Assembly: GCA_028283145.1 (NCBI GenBank)
Contig: JAPYNY010000009.1
Span: forward strand, 1-42,102
Reading direction: 5' to 3'
Origin: Candidatus Hopanoidivorans cymbastelae
GTDB lineage: Bacteria; Actinomycetota; Acidimicrobiia; Acidimicrobiales; Hopanoidiivorantaceae
Length of the DNA: 42,102 nt
This document shows, piece by piece, positions 35,035 through 42,102 of the stretch. The notes under the pieces were generated by a model. The model worked only from the letters and a program-made list of their open reading frames with translations, was not told the origin of the DNA and searched no databases. The first letter of the stretch is position 1; each line of letters opens with the position of its first letter. The position numbers were made by a program, and so were the translations under genes.

Positions 35035-35880
35035 TCAGGGGTCTATATTACTCAGAGGCTTGAAACCATAGCTTGAAAAAATTTGCTGGGCTTGGTGGGA
35101 GCGCAAGAATTCAACGAAGGCACTGGCCATAGGATTGTCGGCTCTGGCTGCGACTGGATAATCCGCTATGGGTGCAGGGGAAATGGCGATATATTCAATC
35201 CGTGGCTCATCAGCGTTGCCGGATTGTGAGACAGCCATCACATCGCTTTTATACACCAGCCCGACATCTACTTCTCCGAGAATCAGCTTGGCCAACACAG
35301 CTCTGACGTTGGCCTCATAGGTATTGGGCCGCAGCACAACGCCTGCTTGGGAAGCGGCTTGTTCAGCCAGCGTACCGCACGGCACCTCAGCAGCGCACAC
35401 GGCCAAGACAATGTCCTTGGTGGAGTTGGACTGGTGGGGGATGTCTTGGATGCCAGATATGTTGTGTGGATTGCCGGCTGGCACCGCAATTACAAGCTCG
35501 TTTTGCGCAAAGATTTGCGGCGGCAGGAACTGGGTAGAAGCAGACCCAGAGAGGTCATCCAATAGTGCTGCCATGACCGCTTCGTTGGCTGCGGCAAACA
35601 CATCAACGGGAGACCCGGCCATAATTTGAGTTGCCAACTGAGAGCTGCCGGCAAACTGCGAGCGCACTTCAACATCAGGGTTTTGGGCTTCAAAAGCTGG
35701 GATAATTTCCTCAAAGACATCCGTGAGAGACGAAGCAGCCGACACGCGCAGAATTGAACTTGACGCAGACCCGTTGCCACAGGAACTGCCAGCCAGCACC
35801 AAGACGGCTGCAACTATGATTTTGGTGGTTAAGACCCAGGGTTGTTTTAGGCGGCCTTTAGCGGGGCGAAGCAACGTCAA
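35035..35880 (-). CDS. modA: Molybdate-binding lipoprotein
   Basis: A 281-residue extracytoplasmic binding protein. The signal peptide ends in LAGSSC with Cys34 as lipid anchor. The mature protein has the ModA pattern: LRVSAASSLTDVFEEIIPAF, FAGSSQLATQIMAGSPVDVF, AANEAVM, then VYKSDVMAV and YPVAARADNPMASAFVEFLR. The two Ser-containing loops (AASSL, AGSSQ) are those that hold the oxyanion. The TTG start (35878-35880) overlaps the regulator's stop in TTGA, implying translational coupling to the regulator. About 98 bp separate it from modB, and that gap carries copy A of the control block, so modB can be transcribed separately. Confidence 0.93.
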   Translation of the reverse strand: MTLLRPAKGRLKQPWVLTTKIIVAAVLVLAGSSCGNGSASSSILRVSAASSLTDVFEEIIPAFEAQNPDVEVRSQFAGSSQLATQIMAGSPVDVFAAANEAVMAALLDDLSGSASTQFLPPQIFAQNELVIAVPAGNPHNISGIQDIPHQSNSTKDIVLAVCAAEVPCGTLAEQAASQAGVVLRPNTYEANVRAVLAKLILGEVDVGLVYKSDVMAVSQSGNADEPRIEYIAISPAPIADYPVAARADNPMASAFVEFLRSHQAQQIFSSYGFKPLSNIDP

Positions 35881-36275
35881 GACTCGCCCAACTCAACCAC
35901 CACGTTGGTAGATTTTATTGCCGCTACAGCTACAACACCTGGTTTCAGCCCCAGTTCTTCCACAGCTTCGGCGGTCATCAAGGAGACGATACGATTGGCG
36001 CCTGCTTGGATTTCCACCTTGGCCACCACAGCATCTGAGACAACATCGGTAACCAGCCCCACGAAGCGGTTGCGAGCTGACAGCACAGCTTGGTTGCTCA
36101 AGTTGGGGTTGTGGGCTAGTTGGCGGCAGAACCGGGCTAAATCAGCACCTTCAATCATGCGATGCCCGCCAGTCGTCCTGGTGGCAGGCAGCTCGCCGGT
36201 ATCTATCCAAGTTCGGATTTTGTCGGCTGAGACTCCCAGCAGCTCGGCAGCCCGTCCCAGTTTGTATAGTGGCAC
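35877..36275 (-). CDS. MerR/excisionase-type HTH protein with a TOBE (molybdate-binding) domain
   Basis: A 132-residue two-domain protein. Residues 1-52 form a winged HTH of the MerR/excisionase kind (YKLGRAAELLGVSADKIRTW, then TTGGHRMIEGADLARFC). Residues about 66-130 form a single TOBE/Mop domain (SARNRFVGLVTDVVSDAVVA and a KPGVVAVAAIKSTNVVVEL strand), which binds molybdate or tungstate. It is likely a metal-responsive regulator of the mod genes, functionally like ModE but with a different HTH. The GTG start is embedded in control block B in the same way as modB, and no Shine-Dalgarno sequence is visible, so its mRNA may be leaderless. Its stop overlaps the modA start. Confidence 0.88.
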   Translation of the reverse strand: MPLYKLGRAAELLGVSADKIRTWIDTGELPATRTTGGHRMIEGADLARFCRQLAHNPNLSNQAVLSARNRFVGLVTDVVSDAVVAKVEIQAGANRIVSLMTAEAVEELGLKPGVVAVAAIKSTNVVVELGES

Positions 36276-36332
36276 TAATATCCAATATAGAAGAAAAATA
36301 ACTAAAAAACTTAGATTTTCATAGATTTCCTT
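36273..36332 (-). promoter_or_regulatory. Control region of the HTH-TOBE regulator (copy B)
   Basis: The partner of 34934-34993. On the minus strand it reads AATCTATGAAAATCTA (10-bp direct repeat), an AT-rich spacer, TATATT, eight bases, then the GTG start of the regulator. The distance from start codon to repeat is identical in both copies, so the region probably acts as promoter plus operator and may mediate autoregulation. Confidence 0.6.
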
Positions 36333-36463
36333 GGGAATCTGGAGAAGTTAAGCCAGGCCAGTTGTGCCAGTTGGTGCAAGTTTTCATTGGTGACCACTGG
36401 ATTTGGAGTAGAGTATCTAAGAGTGTGAATTCGTCATCTGAAGAGCCGATAGTCGTTCCATCT

Positions 36464-37930
36464 ATGTCTGGTTCTTCAGCAGAGCGGGATGCCGAGCCAA
36501 AGCCAGCCGCCGAGGAAGCTTCCGACCTTGACCCATGGCCGCTGCCGCCTCGCCAAGCCTGGCTAGTGCTGTGGGTCGTCAGCCTTACCAGCTTCCAGAC
36601 AGCCCTTTCTATTTCCATTGTTTTTATTGTCTTTCCGGAGCTTTCTGATGCGTTCCCGGAGGCTTCCAACGCCCAGCTGTCTTGGGTGATCAACGTTTTC
36701 AGCATTGTCGGAGCAGCAGCGTTAGTTTTGACGGCCGCGATTGGGGAAAGAATTGGGCGCAAGCGGCTTATCATGGCTGGCACAGTGGCTTTCATGGCAG
36801 CTTCTGCAGTGGCTGCCTTGGCCCCTAATGTGACCGTCTTGATTTTTGCCAGAGTTGCCCAAGCCTTGGCTTCGGTTTCCACCTTGCCGTCTGGAGCCGC
36901 CACGCTCATTTCTGTGTTCCCCAAGGGTCGGCGTGGCACGGCCATTGGCACTTGGTCGGCAGCCGGAGGAGTGGCAGCTGCGTTGGGGCCGTCTCTTGGG
37001 GGCATCCTGATTGACTTTGGAGGTTGGCAAGCAGCGTTTTGGATCAACGTGCCGATGGGCGCAGCGGCATTGGTGGCAGCCTGGCTGGTAATCCCCGAAT
37101 ATCGCCTAGACACCAAGGAAATCCTGCCCGACCCTTTGGGTTCGGCAGTGTTGGCCCTAGGGATTTCAGCCATTGTGCTGGCTATCGTCCAGACTCAAGA
37201 CTGGCAATGGCTGGACGCCAGGACGATAGGGGTGGGCTTGCTGGGAGTGGCAGCCGTGGTCTGGCTGGTGCATCGCTCAAGTCAGCATCAAAGCCCTATC
37301 TTGGATTTGCGCCTATTTCGCTATCGCAGTTTTGCGCTGGGAAACATATCCATAACGCTGGTGGCTTTCGGGTTTTTTGCATTCCAGTTTTCGGGGATTT
37401 TGTTTCTGACCGAAATATGGAATTACGAAGTTAAGGAGGCAGGGCTGTTGTCCACCCCGATTTTTGCTTGCACTGCTGTGGGGTCATCGGTGGCGGGGCG
37501 CATGACCGACAAACTAGGGGCTGCCAGAGTGGTCATTCCAGGGGGTTTGCTGTGGCTTGTGGGCTTGGGCTGGCTGGCGCTGTCGGTTGACGAAACCCGT
37601 GATTTGGGGCTGTGGCTGGTGGGAGTATCGCTGGGGGGCATTGGCTCTGGGCTGATGTGGGGCGGAGTGTTTGCCGCCGTGGTGATTGATTTGCCTGAGT
37701 ATTTCATTTCGCTTGGCACTAGCGTTACGCAGACGTTGATGCGCATCGGCACCAGCATCGGCGTGGCCGTAGCCGTTACCGTCCTCGGGTCTGAGATCAC
37801 CAGCTCTAGCGTGGATTCGTTCAGAGGCTCATTTGCCATGTCGGCGTTGACCTGTGCGGTGGCTACCTTGTTTTTGGCCAGGAGCTTCAAGCGGGAGAAC
37901 CCAGAGGTGCAAGCCGCTCAGCAGCCATAG
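36464..37930 (+). CDS. MFS exporter, DHA2 (EmrB/QacA-like) family
   Basis: The product (488 residues from ATG 36464) has a polar N-terminus of about 40 residues, then roughly 14 hydrophobic segments, the number typical of DHA2 drug/proton antiporters. Supporting motifs are QLSWVINVFSIVGAAALVLT after the first periplasmic loop, GERIGRKRLIM (MFS motif A, loop 2-3) and GPSLGGILIDFGGWQAAFWI (motif C-like, helix 5, marking antiporters). It exports small hydrophobic compounds or metabolites of unknown identity. The start is uncertain: GTG 36425 and TTG 36362 are also in frame. It is divergent from the molybdate regulator. A long open frame on the opposite strand is antisense shadow. Confidence 0.88.
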   Translation: MSGSSAERDAEPKPAAEEASDLDPWPLPPRQAWLVLWVVSLTSFQTALSISIVFIVFPELSDAFPEASNAQLSWVINVFSIVGAAALVLTAAIGERIGRKRLIMAGTVAFMAASAVAALAPNVTVLIFARVAQALASVSTLPSGAATLISVFPKGRRGTAIGTWSAAGGVAAALGPSLGGILIDFGGWQAAFWINVPMGAAALVAAWLVIPEYRLDTKEILPDPLGSAVLALGISAIVLAIVQTQDWQWLDARTIGVGLLGVAAVVWLVHRSSQHQSPILDLRLFRYRSFALGNISITLVAFGFFAFQFSGILFLTEIWNYEVKEAGLLSTPIFACTAVGSSVAGRMTDKLGAARVVIPGGLLWLVGLGWLALSVDETRDLGLWLVGVSLGGIGSGLMWGGVFAAVVIDLPEYFISLGTSVTQTLMRIGTSIGVAVAVTVLGSEITSSSVDSFRGSFAMSALTCAVATLFLARSFKRENPEVQAAQQP

Positions 37931-38040
37931 AACCAGCACATATGATCAGCACAGACACAGAGCCACAGGCTAAGAAAATGTCAGACCCCTTCTCTACACT
38001 ATGAAGTTAACCCACTTGAGAGCAATATTTGAGCGGGGGC

Positions 38041-38060
38041 AGCGCATTTTTTGCGTTTTT
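38041..38060 (+). terminator. Possible weak intrinsic terminator after the MFS gene
   Basis: CGCA (38043-38046) pairs with TGCG (38052-38055) around a T5 loop and is followed by TTTTT (38056-38060). The stem is only 4 to 6 bp. It lies about 110 bp after the MFS stop; the rest of the gap 37931-38135 shows nothing else except a short repeat AAACCATCT (38100, 38116). Confidence 0.3.
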
Positions 38061-38135
38061 GGCATGTGCCACACTCAGCCAGTCCCGAAAGCACCACATA
38101 AACCATCTAGACATTAAACCATCTGGGAGAAGAAC

Positions 38136-39320
38136 ATGCTTACAGAGCTAGCCCAAGAAGCAGAGCCCGTTCCAGCCGACGAACCAGCACAAGGCACCGA
38201 TGCTGCAACAGACGCCGTCTCGTCACTAGTTGATGCCTGTGGCAACGACCCTAGTTCGGTTTGCAAATGGGTGTTTGAGCAGACCGACAGCTCGTTTTTG
38301 GCCATTGCAACCGACTGGGTTGTTGACAAGCCGCTGACGATCATCATCATTTTCATCGGGGCCCTTATTGTCAACCGGCTGATCAAACGTGGCGTTCGCC
38401 ATTTGACTCAGCGCATCGCAGAGGTTCCATCCGGAGACCGCTTGGAAAAGCTGAGGGCCAAGGGCCCTGGCAGGTATTTGTTTCAAAAGGAGGAAGCTTC
38501 CAAACGGGCTGAGGCTCGTTCTAAAACCATCAGCAATATTTTGAGCAGTATTTCCGGCTTCATCCTTTGGACGGTGGCTATTTTCATGATGCTGGGCGAG
38601 CTTGGCATCAACATCGCTCCCCTCATAGCAGGGGCAGGCATCGCAGGCATTGCGCTGGGTTTCGGCGCCCAGACAATTGTGCGAGATTTTCTGTCGGGAG
38701 TGTTCATGGTGGTGGAAGATCAATTCGGGGTGGGCGACATTATCAATGTCGGTTCGGTTTCTGGCACGGTGGAGAAAGTTTCACTCAGGACGACCACTCT
38801 GAGAGAGGTGACGGGCACAGTCTGGCACGTTCCAAACGGTGAGATCCAGCGGGTTGGCAACCTGTCGCAACTGTGGTCCAGAGCGCTTTTGGACATTGAT
38901 GTGGCCTACGATACCGACTTGCGCTTGGCTGCGGGTGTCATCCAGAGGGTCGCCAACGAAATGTGGCAAGACCCTGAATGGGGTGGCGATGAGCTAATGG
39001 AAGAGCCTGAAGTTTGGGGCATTCAGAATTTGGGCGCCGATGGAATTGCCATCCGTTTGGTGATCAAGACCGAACCTGCTACGCAGTGGGCTGTGGAGCG
39101 TGAGCTCAGGCTGCGCATCAAAGAGGCTTTTGACGAAGCTGGTATCGAAATTCCATTTCCGCAACGCACAATTTGGGTGCGACAAGAAGGCGATCAACCA
39201 CCACCCGAAAAGCCGAGCAAATCGTCTATCGAGGTTGCTGAGGTGCCGCGCTACCGGCTTGACCACGAAGAAAAGATAGACAAAGGAGCAGACGAAGACG
39301 GAGATGCTGGAGATGGATGA
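38136..39320 (+). CDS. MscS-family mechanosensitive channel
   Basis: A 394-residue membrane protein. After an acidic N-terminal segment of about 50 residues there are three hydrophobic segments, near 63-85, 130-155 and 163-200. The third is the pore helix with the Gly/Ala-rich pattern IAPLIAGAGIAGIALGFGAQ, followed by the MscS hallmark DFLSGVFMVVEDQFGVGD and the beta-domain TVEKVSLRTTTLREVTGTVW, HVPNG. The alpha/beta cytoplasmic cage follows (ALLDIDVAYDTD, LRLRIKEAFDEAGIEIPFPQ), and the last 45 residues are charged and probably disordered. It releases solutes on osmotic downshock. ATG start with GGGAGA 5 nt upstream. Confidence 0.93.
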   Translation: MLTELAQEAEPVPADEPAQGTDAATDAVSSLVDACGNDPSSVCKWVFEQTDSSFLAIATDWVVDKPLTIIIIFIGALIVNRLIKRGVRHLTQRIAEVPSGDRLEKLRAKGPGRYLFQKEEASKRAEARSKTISNILSSISGFILWTVAIFMMLGELGINIAPLIAGAGIAGIALGFGAQTIVRDFLSGVFMVVEDQFGVGDIINVGSVSGTVEKVSLRTTTLREVTGTVWHVPNGEIQRVGNLSQLWSRALLDIDVAYDTDLRLAAGVIQRVANEMWQDPEWGGDELMEEPEVWGIQNLGADGIAIRLVIKTEPATQWAVERELRLRIKEAFDEAGIEIPFPQRTIWVRQEGDQPPPEKPSKSSIEVAEVPRYRLDHEEKIDKGADEDGDAGDG

Positions 39321-39351
39321 TATTTAAGTCGCCTAAGTCGCCGCCTTGGGG

Positions 39352-39377
39352 GTGCGGTCCATAACTCCTGACCGCAC
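39352..39377. terminator. Hairpin between convergent mscS-like gene and valS
   Basis: GTGCGGTC (39352-39359) and GACCGCAC (39370-39377) form a perfect 8-bp stem with a 10-nt loop, 31 bp after the channel stop and 76 bp beyond the valS stop. There is no T-tract; possibly bidirectional. Confidence 0.45.
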
Positions 39378-39402
39378 GCCCGGTCCCACAGGACGATCAC
39401 CC

Positions 39403-39436
39403 CGACCCTGCAGGGCTGCCCGACTCTGCAGGGCTG
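39403..39436. repeat. 16-bp tandem repeat with 18-bp period
   Basis: CGACCCTGCAGGGCTG (39403-39418) and CGACTCTGCAGGGCTG (39421-39436) differ at one base. They lie in the convergent gap before the valS stop codon and include the palindrome CCCTGCAGGG. Confidence 0.6.
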
Positions 39437-39453
39437 TGGTTAGGTGCTGTGAC

Positions 39454-42102
39454 TTAGTCTGGGAAAGTGATCTCAAGGGCGAAACTGGCACCTTGTTGCC
39501 AAGCCACTTCAGCAATGTGGCCAGCTGATTGAAGGTCGTCTTGGGCTAGTTGCATAAGTGGCAGGTTTTCGGCAGTGTCGGTAACTAGCACCTTGGAAAC
39601 TTCGCTGTTGAGCCGTCTTTGTGACTCGCTTTTGGCTTTGCGAATCTGAGCCAAAACTTGAGAAGTCGCTTCATACACTTTGGGGTTGCCACCGGCGGCT
39701 AGTTTCGCCTGCTCATCGGCGTCTGGCCAGCTAGAGCGGTGGATGGAACCCTGCTGCCACCAAGACCAGACTTCTTCAGTTGCGAAGGGCAAGACCGGGG
39801 CAAAAAGTCGCAGCACCACCGACAGCACTTGTTGCAAGCTGAAGTGAGCCGCAGCCGCTCTGGCCGCTCCATGTTCCCCGTAAGCTCGATGCTTTATCAG
39901 CTCCAGATAGTTGTCGGTGAAATCCCAGAAAAAGGCTTCTGTGCGCTCAAGTGCGCGTGAGTAGTCAAAATTCTCAAAGGCAGTTGTGGCTTCGTGAGTG
40001 ACTTCAGCCAAGTTCTTCAAAATGGCCAAGTCGATGGGTTCAAGTTCAACTTCGCCAGCGGACTGGTTCTGGCTGGTCTCTGCGGCGAAACTCAAGACAA
40101 ATCGACTGGCGTTCAGAATTTTCACGGCCAGTCGCCGCCCGACTTTCAGCTGGCTTTCCTCATAGGCAGTGTCTGCGCCGGGACGACCGCTGGCAGCCCA
40201 GTAGCGCACGGCGTCAGCCCCGTATTTTTCCAGCACGTTGGTCGGAACCATCACATTGCCTTTTGACTTGGACATCTTCTTGCGGTCAGGATCCAATACC
40301 CAGCCGGAGATGAGCGCGTTTTCCCAAGGCAATGTATCGTGCTCCAAATGGGCGCGCACCACTGTGGAGAACAGCCAAGTCCGAATTATCTCATGTGCTT
40401 GCGGGCGAACCGACATCGGAAAGGTGCGCTCAAACAAATCGTCGTCTTGGCCCCAGCCGCAGGCAATCTGAGGCGTCAGCGACGAAGTTGCCCAAGTGTC
40501 TAATACATCCGGATCGCCTATGAAGCCGCCAGGCTGCCCCCGCTGGTCAGGAGTATAGCCCTGGGGGGTATCGCTGGAGGGGTCGACCGGCAACTGCTCA
40601 GTCGTCGGCAGCAACAACTGCTCATAGTTGGCCGAGCCGTCGGCGTGCACCCCATACCACACCGGGATAGGCACTCCGAAAAACCTTTGCCGGCTGAGCA
40701 ACCAGTCGCCAGTCAACCCATTCACCCAGTTTTCATAGCGGGCTGCCATATAGGGGGGCAGCCAGTTCAAGTCTTGTCCTCTTTGGAGCAGTTCTTGGCG
40801 CAAAGGCTGGTTGCGCCCACCGTTGCGCAGATACCACTGGCGGGTGGTGATGATTTCTAGGGGGCGGTCGCCTTTTTCGAAAAATTTGACGGCATGGGTG
40901 ATCGGACGAGGCTCTCCCACAAGTTCACCCGAAGATAGCAGTAACTCCACGGTGGTCTCACGGGCGCTGTGGATGGTCTTGCCCGCTATTTGCTGGTATG
41001 ACTCCAAGGCTCTGGGCGATAACAGACCTGCCGGCGGCTCGGCGAGGATCCGTCCATTTCTGCCGACGATGGGGCGCACAGGCAGATCCAACTCACGCCA
41101 CCAAGTTACGTCGGCGGTGTCTCCGAAAGTGCAGATCATGGCTATGCCCGATCCTTTTGCAGGGTCAGCCAGGGGGTGCGACAACACCGGCACTTCAACA
41201 TCAAACAGGGGGGTGAAGACGGAGCTTCCCACCAGCGACTGGTAACGGGTGTCATCAGGATGTGCCACAAGAGCCACGCAAGCAGCCAGCAATTCAGGCC
41301 GTGTGGTCTCCACAAAAATAGCGTCCGGGTTGGCTGTCGTTTGCTGGGCTGTATTTTGGCTGGCTGTATCGTGGTGTGGCGCGTTTTGCTGGGCCGCTTG
41401 CGATAAAACCTCCGCCGACAACAACTCGCTTGAGCTGCGAAAGGCCAAGCGATGATAGGCGCTGGGTTGTTCCCGGTCTTCCAACTCGGCTTGAGCCACG
41501 GCAGTCTGAAATGAGATGTCCCACAAGCAAGGCGCTTCAGCTTGGTAGGCCTCGCCACGCTCCAAGTTGCGCAAGAAAGCCAACTGTGAGATTTTGCGGC
41601 TGTTGTCCTCAATGGTTGTGTAGGTAAAGTTCCAATCCACCGACAAACCCAAGCGTTGGAAAAGCTCCTCAAAAGCCACTTCGTCCTGGGCGCACAACTG
41701 TTCGCAAAGCTCAATGAATTGCGACCTGGGAACGGCTATTTGCTGCTTGGCAGGCGATTTTGGCAGTTCCACTTTTTGGGTGAGAGAAGGGTCGCAGCGG
41801 ATGCCAAAATAATTCTGCACACGACGTTCGGTTGGCAAGCCGTTGTCGTCCCAGCCCATAGGGTAGAAAACCTCCCAGCCACTCATTCGCTTGTAGCGGG
41901 CAATGGTGTCGGTGTGGGTGTAGCTGAACATGTGCCCCACGTGCAACGAGCCGCTAACGGTCGGGGGCGGCGTATCTATGGAGAAGACGCGCTTTGGTGG
42001 CGCCGAGCGGTTGAAATGGTAGGTGCCTTCAGTCAGCCAATTCTGAATCCAGCGGTCTCCTAAGCCGTCCAGAGTGGGTTTTTCTGGAATTTGGGGCGTG
42101 TT
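39454..42102 (-). CDS. valS: Valine--tRNA ligase (5' end beyond right edge)
   Basis: The reading frame stays open to the window edge, giving 882 codons; TTG 41946, the first possible start inside it, is internal (SGSLHVGHM). Class I synthetase motifs are HVGH in the HIGH position, preceded by SIDTPPPTVSGS, and KKMSKSKGNV, followed by GADAVRYWA, which is typical of ValS/IleS. The stretch MGWDDNGLPTERRVQNYFGI is characteristic of an actinobacterial/archaeal-like ValS type. An editing (CP1) domain is present (VETTRPELLAACVALVAHPD), interrupted just before by an Ala/Gln/Asn/Thr-rich insertion (about 41320-41403). The C-terminus has the anticodon-binding helical domain. It charges tRNA-Val and edits mis-charged threonine. 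Confidence 0.95.
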   Translation of the reverse strand, partial: NTPQIPEKPTLDGLGDRWIQNWLTEGTYHFNRSAPPKRVFSIDTPPPTVSGSLHVGHMFSYTHTDTIARYKRMSGWEVFYPMGWDDNGLPTERRVQNYFGIRCDPSLTQKVELPKSPAKQQIAVPRSQFIELCEQLCAQDEVAFEELFQRLGLSVDWNFTYTTIEDNSRKISQLAFLRNLERGEAYQAEAPCLWDISFQTAVAQAELEDREQPSAYHRLAFRSSSELLSAEVLSQAAQQNAPHHDTASQNTAQQTTANPDAIFVETTRPELLAACVALVAHPDDTRYQSLVGSSVFTPLFDVEVPVLSHPLADPAKGSGIAMICTFGDTADVTWWRELDLPVRPIVGRNGRILAEPPAGLLSPRALESYQQIAGKTIHSARETTVELLLSSGELVGEPRPITHAVKFFEKGDRPLEIITTRQWYLRNGGRNQPLRQELLQRGQDLNWLPPYMAARYENWVNGLTGDWLLSRQRFFGVPIPVWYGVHADGSANYEQLLLPTTEQLPVDPSSDTPQGYTPDQRGQPGGFIGDPDVLDTWATSSLTPQIACGWGQDDDLFERTFPMSVRPQAHEIIRTWLFSTVVRAHLEHDTLPWENALISGWVLDPDRKKMSKSKGNVMVPTNVLEKYGADAVRYWAASGRPGADTAYEESQLKVGRRLAVKILNASRFVLSFAAETSQNQSAGEVELEPIDLAILKNLAEVTHEATTAFENFDYSRALERTEAFFWDFTDNYLELIKHRAYGEHGAARAAAAHFSLQQVLSVVLRLFAPVLPFATEEVWSWWQQGSIHRSSWPDADEQAKLAAGGNPKVYEATSQVLAQIRKAKSESQRRLNSEVSKVLVTDTAENLPLMQLAQDDLQSAGHIAEVAWQQGASFALEITFPD

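Noticed and set aside
36319..37173. 284-codon minus-strand ORF
   Set aside because: Antisense to the MFS exporter and overlaps the regulator's control region; low-complexity translation.

Overview
The window looks like chromosomal DNA of an actinobacterium, most likely Acidimicrobiia or a close relative. This is inferred from gene content: an F420-type (Ddn-like) reductase, a two-subunit methylmalonyl-CoA mutase with MeaB, three bacterial cytochrome P450s, several lipoproteins with Thr/Pro-rich linkers, Liv-type ABC transporter genes fused into very large polypeptides, and many GTG/TTG starts. No rRNA, tRNA, CRISPR array, transposase or replication origin was seen.

Layout. 0-0.6 kb: a lipoprotein gene running off the left edge. 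0.6-16.2 kb: a catabolic and uptake block with a Rieske-TPP fusion enzyme, an SDR, an F420-dependent reductase, two tandem P450s, a cupin protein, a LivH-LivM-LivG triple fusion, an MFS-LivF fusion, the divergent substrate-binding lipoprotein, and a third P450 of the CYP125/142 type. 16.3-21.7 kb: mutA-mutB-meaB, which turn methylmalonyl-CoA into succinyl-CoA. Together these suggest uptake and oxidation of a hydrophobic, perhaps isoprenoid or steroid-like, substrate whose breakdown yields propionyl-CoA; this is inference. 21.9-25.0 kb: two tandem secreted lipase-like lipoproteins.

25.0-29.7 kb is an accessory island, becoming visibly AT-richer from about 25.6 kb. It holds a GIY-YIG nuclease-like protein carrying two RAMA domains, a decayed paralogue of that gene scattered over several reading frames and ending in an intact single-RAMA ORF, and a convergent pair encoding an AccI-like restriction endonuclease and a gamma-class N6-adenine methyltransferase. 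RAMA domains are associated with restriction-modification and adenine methylation, so the nuclease-RAMA gene is a good candidate for a methylation-reading defence effector. This is the best candidate here for a poorly described system.

29.9-33.9 kb: nrdA-nrdB (class I ribonucleotide reductase). 34.1-36.3 kb: a molybdate locus with a HTH-TOBE regulator, modA and modB but no modC; the regulator and modB are preceded by near-identical 60-bp control regions at the same distance from their start codons. 36.4-39.3 kb: a DHA2-type exporter and a MscS channel. 39.5 kb to the right edge: valS, incomplete at its 5' end.

A feature running across the window is the presence of hydrophilic low-complexity insertions inside otherwise conserved enzymes (P450s, MutA, MutB, NrdA, ValS, the MFS-LivF ATPase). 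Several are encoded by short tandem DNA repeats, some with an 18-bp period.
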